Shown here: positions 31,979 through 39,659 of the stretch, piece by piece
Layout of the letters: every line of letters starts with the position of its first letter
Position numbering within the stretch: position 1 is the stretch's first letter
Source of the DNA: a virus
Virus record (IMG/VR): IMGVR_UViG_3300009128_001768
Location: 1-64,000 of that record
Reading direction: 5' to 3' (one strand)
Length of the DNA stretch: 64,000 bases
Notes under the pieces: generated by a model
What the model was told of the DNA's origin: nothing
The model's database searches: none
The model's input: the letters and a program-made list of their open reading frames with translations, nothing else
Position numbers and translations under genes: made by a program

Positions 31979-33745
31979 CTATTTGGTGTCGATGCCAGCA
32001 AGAACTGCCCAACGATCCTGGTGCTCAGCACCCTCTGCGACGCTACCTGCGCTGCGAGTGGGTCTGGATGCGGAACCGAGAACTCTTCTCCCTGACGATC
32101 CCTCGGATAGGGACCTTCTCTTAAGTGAGCGAGTCAAGCTGTCATAAACAAGCTTGGCTTCTCTAATGGTCTTGGCACTATCTAAAGCCTCGACAATGGC
32201 ACGCTGCTGCTTCGAACTTACATTACGATTTTGCATCAGTTTATTCACATAAAGCAATTTTGCGTTAAAAAGATTCATTTCGGAAAGCTTACGCTTAAGA
32301 ACTTTGTTCTCAACTGTAACCTTCCGGGATACGGATTGTGTGCGTCGGCCGGATGAGCGTCTCTGAGCTGCTGCTCTACGACGACTTTCGGCTACGCGGC
32401 GGCGACGAGCTGCTCTACGACGACGATAGGATTCCGGCATTGCATCACCAGCAGGAACCGGGGGACCAACCTCAGGTGTCGGAACACCAGGATCACCAAG
32501 CTCATCAGCCAGTGCGTTAATAAGGTCATCCTCATCAACATCAAGAATAACGTCACCTTCATCATCTCCACCGTGTGCAAGCGCTGGATCGGCGGCAGCT
32601 GCTCTGCCAACTTCCTGCTCCTGGAGACGACGGGCACGGAGGCGTCGAAGTTCACGCTTAAGCATGCGGGGGTCAATCTCATAAACCTCACCGAGGTCTC
32701 CAAGATCTTCCTCACCCTCGAGGCCTTCTTCGTCCTCAAGTCCTTCTTCGTCTTCAACTTCACCCTCAGGTTCGACAACAACGTCTAATCCGAGTGCTAC
32801 GCCAAGGTCTTCTATTGCAGTTTGAGCGGCGTCTAGTTCGACCTCACCCTCCACTGCTTCCTCGTCAGCAACTCCTTCATCTCCAAGAGCTGCTTCATCT
32901 CCTTCGAGATCATCGAGGTCCTCTTCTGCTAGGAAGAGGTCCATTTCATCTAGTTCTTCCATGCCATCTCCAGCCTCGAATAGACGGTTGAAAATGGCGC
33001 GGCTGCGTCGGTCAGTCATTTGTTTCATCTCCTTTAAAGTTTCGAAAAGTACAAGACGAACCTTTTTCTCATTGTTGTTAGGGATAACTATTGACTCCCT
33101 ACGCAAATTGATCATTTCGTCTAAAAGTTTTGTATATGACTTTTTAATTACAGCGCGTTGCCTTCGGGACAATCGACGATATTCGACCCCCTCCAACAAT
33201 GCATCCATTCTCTTAACCTTCCGTCGAAGCTGTATATTTCTCTCAATCAGCTTATTTACGTTGGAAGACTTAGAGTTATTGCGTTTCATCTTTCGCCTGG
33301 ATGAAACGCTCTCTCGTGAGAGAGAAGAATTTTCGGAAACGCTTACGTTCACGTCTCCTTGAGCATTTACGACGACAGAAGCATCATTGTCGAGTTCGAC
33401 ATCATCCTCATCGTCAACTAATTCATCGGGAGCCATTAATTCTAGCTCCATTTGATCAAGGGGGTCGACAGCGACATCATCAATGGCAGGAAGCGCTTCC
33501 ACTTCCCCTACATCAACGGCAACGTCGTCAACCACAGCATCTACGACATCATCCGCTAGCGGGCTGTCGTCTTCTAATTCATCAATTTCTAAATCATCTG
33601 GCTGCTCAGACAACAATTGAGCTTCTACCATCGCTTGAATTTTCGGGGTAAGAGCTTCTATAATCTTATTCTTAGCGTTCTGCTCGGCCATAGCTTTAAG
33701 CTGCTGGGCCTCCTGAATCGCTTCCATGTAGAGATTTGTTGACAT
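31979..33745 (-). CDS. 22: Prohead scaffolding core protein, gp22-like (588 aa)
   Basis: It lies immediately before gp23, the position of T4 gp22, and has scaffold character: helical, charged, with no cysteine seen and long Asp/Glu-rich blocks (EEGLEDEEGLEGEEDLGDLG). The N-terminus EAIQEAQQLKAMAEQNAKN is a typical scaffold helix, and the C-terminal half is basic (YRRRRAARRRRVAESRRR). Several (L/I)xE|(A/G) motifs fit the T4 gp21 protease: IIE|A near residue 30, LLE|G near 180, LFE|A near 256, IVE|A near 516, LSE|G near 545. This suggests the core is digested after head assembly. It is about twice as long as T4 gp22 (269). The identification rests on position and composition, not on clear sequence similarity. 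Confidence 0.78.
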   Translation of the reverse strand: MSTNLYMEAIQEAQQLKAMAEQNAKNKIIEALTPKIQAMVEAQLLSEQPDDLEIDELEDDSPLADDVVDAVVDDVAVDVGEVEALPAIDDVAVDPLDQMELELMAPDELVDDEDDVELDNDASVVVNAQGDVNVSVSENSSLSRESVSSRRKMKRNNSKSSNVNKLIERNIQLRRKVKRMDALLEGVEYRRLSRRQRAVIKKSYTKLLDEMINLRRESIVIPNNNEKKVRLVLFETLKEMKQMTDRRSRAIFNRLFEAGDGMEELDEMDLFLAEEDLDDLEGDEAALGDEGVADEEAVEGEVELDAAQTAIEDLGVALGLDVVVEPEGEVEDEEGLEDEEGLEGEEDLGDLGEVYEIDPRMLKRELRRLRARRLQEQEVGRAAAADPALAHGGDDEGDVILDVDEDDLINALADELGDPGVPTPEVGPPVPAGDAMPESYRRRRAARRRRVAESRRRAAAQRRSSGRRTQSVSRKVTVENKVLKRKLSEMNLFNAKLLYVNKLMQNRNVSSKQQRAIVEALDSAKTIREAKLVYDSLTRSLKRRSLSEGSSGRRVLGSASRPTRSAGSVAEGAEHQDRWAVLAGIDTK

Positions 33746-33805
33746 TATATTATCCCGTAACGCACATTCTAAATATGCAATTAAAACGAATATTCCTATT
33801 CTGCA

Positions 33806-34381
33806 TCACTCAATTTCCTCTTCTTGTCTAATAATATCACCAATTACTTTTCGAAGTTTCACGATTGTTGGATCTTCGCCGTCTTCAATCTCAGAAAATT
33901 TTACAGTATCGCCTGATGTAACTGGAGCTTGAGACCACCCTCGATATGTACCAGTTCTAGAATATTGGCCTGGATTATATGCAGCCGGTGTGTTTACGCC
34001 GCCGCCGCCCTGCAGGCGGTTTTTATACATACTCGGGAAAGGAACCATCCCTGAACCAGCTGCCTCTATATTCAAACCGGAATCGGGACCAACTCTTCGG
34101 TTACCACCCTGAAATGCAAAACGATCGGCTGCTCGCCCACTTAGCGAATCAGTCGAGTCAGCAGTACCGCGCATTTTATTTAAGACTCTTTTTATAAGGT
34201 CTTCATCCTCAATAAACATTTCATCATCAAAAGAAACAGGCTCAGCGTACGGAAAATTTCCGCCCTTTACTCTTTGTTTGTGAAAACGATCCGAGCTTCG
34301 ACCGTAGCCAGCGTCTCTTTTAGCATCATAACTACGTCCCGGACGTAAACCTATGCTTGTCGGGTTATCGGGACTGCTCAT
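33806..34381 (-). CDS. Unknown head-region protein, 191 aa
   Basis: Not recognised. Polar and glycine rich (RPGRSYDAKRDAGYGRSSDR, RLQGGGGVNTPAAYNPGQYS), so probably largely unstructured, with a helical end: PTIVKLRKVIGDIIRQEEEI. That final helix resembles the Leu/Arg helices found at the N-terminus of other small proteins of this phage. It overlaps nothing but starts 6 bases after the stop of the next gene up; the ribosome site is weak. The position before the scaffold gene suggests a minor core or internal head protein. Confidence 0.65.
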   Translation of the reverse strand: MSSPDNPTSIGLRPGRSYDAKRDAGYGRSSDRFHKQRVKGGNFPYAEPVSFDDEMFIEDEDLIKRVLNKMRGTADSTDSLSGRAADRFAFQGGNRRVGPDSGLNIEAAGSGMVPFPSMYKNRLQGGGGVNTPAAYNPGQYSRTGTYRGWSQAPVTSGDTVKFSEIEDGEDPTIVKLRKVIGDIIRQEEEIE

Positions 34382-34387
34382 TATAAA

Positions 34388-34864
34388 TCAGGGACTCGGT
34401 GCCTTACCCATCACGTAATCGCCCAATGTCATGGTCGATTGCGCGGCGGAAGATTCCGCTGGAGTAAGTTGAGAACCAACACCAGAACCCCATTGATCAT
34501 TCGGCGTCTGGCCAAAACCATCAGGCGGATCGGCCTGGTCAGCAGGATTCATACTACCGGGTCCAGGAGAAACAGGGTTCGGTACCCATGGAGAAGCAGG
34601 CAGACCGCCACCTCCTTTTTCGACGTCGCCATAATCAGGTGCTTCAGTATAATCGCGTTCGAATACTCCGAAAGTGTGACCAGCATCGTTTACTTCACCG
34701 TCTAATAGCAAAGCCTGGCCTTGTTCTGTCACGCCATCGTCAGTTAAATCACCGAGATAAATTGGAGACGCAGGAAAACTAGCTTGAATTGTCGTTGTGT
34801 CGGCGCTGCCTAAATCAGCGACAGTCACAACAGCTTCTACCATATTTTGCTTGTGGGAAGGCAT
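34388..34864 (-). CDS. Unknown head-region protein, 158 aa
   Basis: Not recognised. The first 75 residues look beta-rich (VEAVVTVADLGSADTTTIQA, GQALLLDGEVNDAGHTFGVF); the rest is Gly/Pro/Ser-rich and disordered (LPASPWVPNPVSPGPGSMNP), with a short helix at the end (STMTLGDYVMGK). AAGGA stands before the ATG. It belongs to the block of five small genes between prohead protease and scaffold, and may be a decoration or internal head protein. Confidence 0.65.
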   Translation of the reverse strand: MPSHKQNMVEAVVTVADLGSADTTTIQASFPASPIYLGDLTDDGVTEQGQALLLDGEVNDAGHTFGVFERDYTEAPDYGDVEKGGGGLPASPWVPNPVSPGPGSMNPADQADPPDGFGQTPNDQWGSGVGSQLTPAESSAAQSTMTLGDYVMGKAPSP

Positions 34865-34878
34865 TTTTTATAGTTCCT

Positions 34879-35151
34879 TTATAGTTTCTTTAGAATTTTA
34901 CGACGCAATCTTGTACGACGTTCGTGGACTTGCTTGAGCTTCGTGTACAGACGACGCTCATGAATTTTAAGAGCTTTCATCCAGTCGATATCAGACTCAA
35001 GAGAATCAGCGTACTCATCGCCCTCTACCTCTTCAGCCTTTACTTTCTCAGGGTCTTCCACTCCAGTCTCTAATGTTTCTCGAATTCTTCTTTTTTCTTG
35101 AAGCACAAGCTTCTTGAGAAGAGCGGGTGTAAGTTTTGTAGGTCTTGCCAT
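34879..35151 (-). CDS. Small highly charged helical protein, 90 aa
   Basis: Not recognised. It starts MARPTKLTPALLKKLVLQEK (a Leu/Lys helix), has an acidic middle (EDPEKVKAEEVEGDEYADSL) and ends in a basic coiled coil (KLKQVHERRTRLRRKILKKL). This basic-acidic-basic helical layout is common in small prohead core proteins (T4 gp67, gp68) and internal proteins. GGAGG lies before the ATG. It is placed between an N-terminal-helix protein and the disordered 158-aa protein. Confidence 0.68.
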   Translation of the reverse strand: MARPTKLTPALLKKLVLQEKRRIRETLETGVEDPEKVKAEEVEGDEYADSLESDIDWMKALKIHERRLYTKLKQVHERRTRLRRKILKKL

Positions 35152-35199
35152 TTGAATCCTCCGGAATAATATTACTTATTTCGCTCAATTAGTTTGTTA

Positions 35200-35631
35200 T
35201 CATTTTTTAGGCGAATCACTAAAAGCTAGCGTTGCCCAATTCTGTGCTGCTCCACCGAAAAGATCAGTGGGATCGTTATTAGCTACTATTCTCGTCGCGG
35301 TATCACCACGACCAACAGGCGCGCCTTGTTCGGCTTCAGCTTGCTCCTGTAACGTCGTCGCGGCAGTGTCTTCAAAAATTGCAGCCATTATCGGATCACT
35401 AGTGATATTTTGCACATCGATCGGTCGTCGTGGGGGAAGAGTATCGTATTTCAAATTATCCAATGCAGGTCGGGAAACCTTTTGCTTCTTGACAGTTTTC
35501 CTCGATCTCTCTACCAGCTTTGCCGATCGATCTTCGTTTAAAGAGTCCTCTGTTCCTGTTGCTTCCAAGAGAATCTCAAATAAACACTCTTTTACCAGCG
35601 TTTTCAAAGTTGAACGTGATACCTTAGCCAT
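35200..35631 (-). CDS. Small head-region protein with capsid-targeting-like N-terminus, 143 aa
   Basis: Not recognised by family. The N-terminus MAKVSRSTLKTLVKECLFEI continues LLEATG. The helix followed by LLE|A fits a T4-type capsid-targeting sequence, where an N-terminal helix is removed by gp21 at (L/I)xE|A. The remainder is polar: a basic patch (SRKTVKKQKVSRP), then LPPRRPIDV and an Ala/Gln/Glu-rich part. Its ATG overlaps the stop of the preceding gene (TAATG). I infer an internal, co-packaged protein; the sequence does not reveal what it would do. Confidence 0.68.
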   Translation of the reverse strand: MAKVSRSTLKTLVKECLFEILLEATGTEDSLNEDRSAKLVERSRKTVKKQKVSRPALDNLKYDTLPPRRPIDVQNITSDPIMAAIFEDTAATTLQEQAEAEQGAPVGRGDTATRIVANNDPTDLFGGAAQNWATLAFSDSPKK

Positions 35632-36188
35632 TACCCAATCCCATGATAACCAGAAGAGCCCGTTAGACTAAGCTGGTCCCGAGATATGCCTGTCAGGCCA
35701 GCAATAATTGTAAAACCGCATGCGCCGGCGCTGGTGTCTGACCTTAAGAAAAGATCGGTACAAGCCAGTTCAAACCGAACGCTAGGTGCGCCCACAATTC
35801 CAGCACCCGCTGCAGTCCCACCAGCATTTGGCCCAACAACGAAATAATTCTTGTGGGTGTTTTGCTGATCAGCAGCTGAGGGCGCCGGTTGTGGTGTCAC
35901 ATATTTTTCTGTTCCATTCGTCTGTATTTCTCCGGTGGGAACTGATCCTGTAACCGCACCAAGACCGTTAACACCGTTTTGCGAAAATCCAACACGTAAA
36001 TTCCCAGAAGTTGCGTCAGAACCACTAACTGCTATTTGAAACCATCGAGTCACACGAGGAAAACTAATTTGTACAACGTTCCCCGAAGCTGTGCACTCAT
36101 CGTCTGCTGATGACGTAACGTACGGTGTTCCACTTACTTGATATGCTGATGCATGTCCTAAACCTGGGCTCGGCCAATTAGAGCTCAT
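35631..36188 (-). CDS. Beta-rich virion protein, possible capsid decoration protein, 185 aa
   Basis: The start is set at the ATG at 36188 (MSSNWPSPGLGHASAYQVSG) because GGGGTG lies seven bases before it. The sequence is rich in Gly, Ser, Thr and Val with alternating hydrophobic residues (NVVQISFPRVTRWFQIAVSG, GNLRVGFSQNGVNGLGAVTG, VRFELACTDLFLRSD, FTIIAGLTGI), which suggests a beta-sandwich, as in head decoration or small adhesion domains. I recall similar short proteins near the head genes of other marine T4-like phages. It overlaps the protease gene by 11 bases, so it is translated together with head genes. Confidence 0.68.
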   Translation of the reverse strand: MSSNWPSPGLGHASAYQVSGTPYVTSSADDECTASGNVVQISFPRVTRWFQIAVSGSDATSGNLRVGFSQNGVNGLGAVTGSVPTGEIQTNGTEKYVTPQPAPSAADQQNTHKNYFVVGPNAGGTAAGAGIVGAPSVRFELACTDLFLRSDTSAGACGFTIIAGLTGISRDQLSLTGSSGYHGIG

Positions 36189-36798
36189 CGTCTTCACCCC
36201 ACTCTAATATTTCGTTAAACATTCTATAAATTCTATCTGATTGATTGAACACATCATCTAACTCATTCTGTCTTACTACTCGTCCCTCACGCATCATAAA
36301 TGCGCCAGGAGTTGATGGCTCTGATACAAAATCCCAACAAATAAGTTGAAAATCGTCTTGCACAACGTCAGTGTCTCCACTTCGCTTTGTTGATCCAACG
36401 CCTCTACTGGATATCCCAAGTGTTACTCCTGCTTCGACAAGCTTCTGAAGAATTTCACCAGCTGGGGTATCGAGAAGTTCGACAATTCCATAACATATAT
36501 CACCATCCATATACGCTTCTCTCACAATATGGGATGCATTTTTCAATTCAACAACAGAGCTATCAGGATGATCGCACTCACCAAGAGCTCGATTCTCTTG
36601 AATAAATTTCTGATAATTTCGCACCTCGCGATCTAAGATCGCGCGGGGGTACACTCTACCATTCTGATTCAGAGTGTCAGCCTTTTGCAATACACCCTTC
36701 ATCACAATCTTACCATCATTTTCTAATTTAGATTGTTCCACGAGCTCTTTAGTATATTCAAAGGGGGCCCATTCTGTCAAAAGCTTAAGTTCAGCCAT
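36178..36798 (-). CDS. 21: Prohead maturation protease, gp21
   Basis: 206 residues (T4 gp21 is 212). GRVYPRAILDREVRNYQKFI and ALGECDHPDS place the catalytic His at about 77, and VTLGISSRGVGS supplies the Ser at about 130; this His/Ser pair in 'DHP' and 'GISSRG' is the gp21 peptidase signature. MKGVLQKADTLNQNGRVYP is the usual start of the domain. It should cleave the scaffold, gp23 and internal proteins at (L/I)xE|(A/G/S) and then itself. The ATG at 36798 (MAELKLLTEW) is preferred; an upstream codon adds two residues. It overlaps the unknown 284-aa gene on one side and the beta-rich gene on the other. Confidence 0.95.
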   Translation of the reverse strand: MAELKLLTEWAPFEYTKELVEQSKLENDGKIVMKGVLQKADTLNQNGRVYPRAILDREVRNYQKFIQENRALGECDHPDSSVVELKNASHIVREAYMDGDICYGIVELLDTPAGEILQKLVEAGVTLGISSRGVGSTKRSGDTDVVQDDFQLICWDFVSEPSTPGAFMMREGRVVRQNELDDVFNQSDRIYRMFNEILEWGEDDEL

Positions 36799-37645
36799 TA
36801 TCATCTCCCGCGGTTAACTCTTCGGTGAGTTTCATCAACGTTAAATATTGAGATATAACAGAGTCATCTACCTCAAGAGCAGACAAATTCTTAATTTTTT
36901 CTTTTACCCCACCAATTTGCTCACACAAAATATCATTCTCGCATGCTCGCTCAAACGAGGTTAGCTTATCAAGGGTCGTCTTTTGAATTTCAACGAGCTT
37001 GTTAGAAATATCACTTGATGAATCTTTTTGTTTTGAAAAAACATATTGCTTCATCAACAACGTTTGTTCTTCACTTAACACTTTTCCAAAACGCTCACGC
37101 ATTTTTTCTTGCATAATCTGGACGGCAAGCCTATTCACATCCGGGGTGGCTAGCGCAGTGAGGTCTGTTGTAGCTTTCTCTTTTAACAGATGCTCGTGTA
37201 GAGACTTCTCAAACTTGGTGGTAACAGTTATATCTGGATCTCTGCTTCGCCAATTATTCAACAGCGTCTGGACTGTTGCGAAAGCTTTATATTCTGTAAC
37301 TCTTCTGCTGTAGAAGTCTGGTTCTGCAATACGATAATTTATGTCTCTTATTAAGGCAGACTTTTCTTGTCGTAATCTAGTCATATTCATATTACGTGCA
37401 GCTTGCTTTGCTTCATTTATTATAGAGACAGCCAACGAGGGGCTGGGTACTTCAGTCGTTACCAAAGCTCGAAATAATCGAAATTCTCGATGTAATTCAG
37501 TGCCCTTCACAAAGTGGCTCTTTAATATGCTTAGAGCAACATGCGAATCTTGCTCTCGGCCCTCCACTAATGCCGAGGAAATGTACTCGGATAATTGAGC
37601 GAAGAGAACTCCTACATTCCTCTTTTTGTTATGTTTAACTTTCAT
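36791..37645 (-). CDS. Unknown helical protein between portal and protease, 284 aa
   Basis: Not recognised. The start MKVKHNKKRNVGVLFAQLSE is supported by GGAG six bases upstream and by the overlap with the portal stop; a longer reading (to 37723) would run inside the portal gene and is rejected. The protein is almost entirely helical, with blocks such as FRLFRALVTTEVPSPSLAVS, EYKAFATVQTLLNNWRSRD and AVQIMQEKMRERFGKVLSEE. T4 encodes the prohead core proteins gp67 and gp68 at exactly this point between gp20 and gp21, but this one is much larger. The block around 70-130 looks conserved in style. It may be a core component or a portal-associated assembly factor. Confidence 0.75.
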   Translation of the reverse strand: MKVKHNKKRNVGVLFAQLSEYISSALVEGREQDSHVALSILKSHFVKGTELHREFRLFRALVTTEVPSPSLAVSIINEAKQAARNMNMTRLRQEKSALIRDINYRIAEPDFYSRRVTEYKAFATVQTLLNNWRSRDPDITVTTKFEKSLHEHLLKEKATTDLTALATPDVNRLAVQIMQEKMRERFGKVLSEEQTLLMKQYVFSKQKDSSSDISNKLVEIQKTTLDKLTSFERACENDILCEQIGGVKEKIKNLSALEVDDSVISQYLTLMKLTEELTAGDDNG

Positions 37646-39632
37646 CGATATCTCCGGCATCGTATTCATCAAGGTCGAATGAATCTTCCTCATTTTCTGC
37701 TGCTTCTGACAACAGAACGCCACCTTCAGGAGCCAAAATTGACGACAACGATTGCATCGCTCTCCTCAATTCGGGAGTCATGGCTGGTTTGACAGTTCTA
37801 GACATACTTTCGTAAGTATCCTGCTCATTCCATTCTATGCCCTCAAATGCGGGCTTAAGATAGTCTTCGCCATAAGGTTTTCGCAACGAATCTTGTGGAC
37901 GGCCATGAGTTACCATCTTTTTAAAGTCTGGTGTGTGCGTCGTGAGAGGACCACGTTTTGCTTGGGTACCCGGAGTGGGCTTTCCAAAAACCTTTTTCAC
38001 AGACGCTTGTGCTTTTAGGGGTGCGTCAGGGTCGTCTATGGAAAGACTGGAAATGTCAATTTCTTCGTCCTCATCCTCGTCATCACTGGTGGCACGCCGA
38101 TTTTTTCCACCAGCAGGATGCGCAGTCAAGAGCGGACCTTCAGGTTCATCAGCAGCAAAGAGTCCGCCGCCCTCATCACCACCGGCTTCTTCGCCGCCGC
38201 CCATGTCAAATCCGCCGCCGCCTTCGTCGCCGCCTTCTGCGGCACCGGAAGCCTCAACTTCAGCGTCTATTAACTTATCTTCCTTTCTGCCCTCGATAAT
38301 TTCTTCAATTACCTTGTCTGTCAATCCCAATACGTTCTTTTGTACCCATCGACGATCGTAAAAGCCTTCTGGTACTTTTCCAGCTATGTCAAAACGTGTA
38401 GATATTAACTCAAGCTTCTGTAATTGCGCTACGCTCGATGGGTTTGATAATTTCAACTCGAAATCAATTAAGTCTTCTCCATCGTAGCCGTGAACAAAAA
38501 GATGAATCATCGCCAATTTGTTCAATTCAGCAACCACTGTCTTCTGAATTCTCTGGATCGTACGACTGAACCTTATGTCTTCTTGTGCTAGGGTTGCCTT
38601 CGCACCAATGTCTTCATCATACCCAAGATATGCCCGCGGAATTTTCAACGCAGCAAATAATTTCTTTTGAATATATTCTACATCTTCAATCGCGCTGGTG
38701 TTAGCACCACCTGCTAATGACTCAATCTTCGTGCCCGACTCACCACCACGAACTGGGATAAAATAATCCTCGTCAACGCTAAGTGGGTTAAACCTGAGAT
38801 CGACTTTCCCATTGGTCTTGTCTATAACTGGAGCGCGCTTCAGCGAACTTGTGGCTTGCTCAAGATAATTTGGAACATCTTCAGGAGGCACGTTTCCAAC
38901 ATCGATGTAAAAAACACGTCGTTCGGGAGAACGAATAACTCTATAAACCAACATCGCATCTTCTATCAATATTAATTGACGCCAAATTCGTCTTGCTGAT
39001 TCAAGAACCGAAGAACCGTACGGCAAAAACGCATCATTGCCCAAAAGACGAAAATGTGTTAATTGCCAATTTTCTAGTGTAGAATTCCCTTGTGTCAACC
39101 AGCGAAAACGAACCGCACCTGGATTCTCAGGATCAAACCCTTCTTCTCGCTCTACTTCTGATATTGGAATAGGATAAGCATTGATAATACCAAATTCGGG
39201 ATCAATATCATTAAAGAGAAAAAAATCACCGTATTTACAGAGATTTCGAACCCACATCACCAAATTAAATTCTAGATTTAGCGTATCATAAAAAAGTGTT
39301 TCTAGCAGCTCTTTCTGAACATCATTCTCACAGAAGATATGCAAGACTCGCCCATGCTCATCCGGACTAACTGTTTCTTCTGAATATATGTCCAGAGCTG
39401 AGGCGATCTCGGGAGTGGCTTCCATCTCACTAAAATCAGAATATCTGGACATCCTGTCGAACGAGCCGTATGCGCTGAGGGTCGTATTGTAGACATCATT
39501 ATGAGCTCGCTTAAACAGTGCCGCTGAAGAAGAAGTGCCGCTAGTGCCTTGTGTACGTACTCGACGTTTAACCACAGGACCTGCTCTAAAGAGGTTTGTT
39601 AACCTCTGGAACATGTTTCCTTTATCAGCCAT
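37635..39632 (-). CDS. 20: Portal vertex protein, gp20
   Basis: 665 residues (T4 gp20 is 524). The portal core is evident: DFSEMEATPEIASALDIYSE, WVRNLCKYGDFFLFNDIDPE, LPYGSSVLESARRIWRQLIL, IEDAMLVYRVIRSPERRVFY, IDVGNVPPEDVPNYL, VEYIQKKLFAALKIPRAYLG and RFSRTIQRIQKTVVAELNKL. Residues about 460-490 are a Gly/Glu/Asp run (GGGEEAGGDEGGG), followed by another 175 residues that are acidic and probably flexible and end LSEAAENEEDSFDLDEYD, which includes an LSE|A protease site. The extension is absent from T4. The portal nucleates head assembly and is the packaging channel; terminase lies immediately upstream. Confidence 0.95.
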   Translation of the reverse strand: MADKGNMFQRLTNLFRAGPVVKRRVRTQGTSGTSSSAALFKRAHNDVYNTTLSAYGSFDRMSRYSDFSEMEATPEIASALDIYSEETVSPDEHGRVLHIFCENDVQKELLETLFYDTLNLEFNLVMWVRNLCKYGDFFLFNDIDPEFGIINAYPIPISEVEREEGFDPENPGAVRFRWLTQGNSTLENWQLTHFRLLGNDAFLPYGSSVLESARRIWRQLILIEDAMLVYRVIRSPERRVFYIDVGNVPPEDVPNYLEQATSSLKRAPVIDKTNGKVDLRFNPLSVDEDYFIPVRGGESGTKIESLAGGANTSAIEDVEYIQKKLFAALKIPRAYLGYDEDIGAKATLAQEDIRFSRTIQRIQKTVVAELNKLAMIHLFVHGYDGEDLIDFELKLSNPSSVAQLQKLELISTRFDIAGKVPEGFYDRRWVQKNVLGLTDKVIEEIIEGRKEDKLIDAEVEASGAAEGGDEGGGGFDMGGGEEAGGDEGGGLFAADEPEGPLLTAHPAGGKNRRATSDDEDEDEEIDISSLSIDDPDAPLKAQASVKKVFGKPTPGTQAKRGPLTTHTPDFKKMVTHGRPQDSLRKPYGEDYLKPAFEGIEWNEQDTYESMSRTVKPAMTPELRRAMQSLSSILAPEGGVLLSEAAENEEDSFDLDEYDAGDIDES

Positions 39633-39659
39633 TTGTGCACTCCCTCGGTAGACTAGAAA

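Noticed and set aside
33301-33651. Plus-strand His/Arg/Leu-rich open frame opposite the scaffold gene
   Set aside because: It is the complement of the Asp/Glu-rich scaffold sequence and has no features of a real protein.
36791-37723. Extended reading of the protein between portal and protease (310 aa)
   Set aside because: The first 26 residues lie inside the portal coding region in another frame; the ATG at 37645 has GGAG at good spacing and gives a natural overlap with the portal stop.
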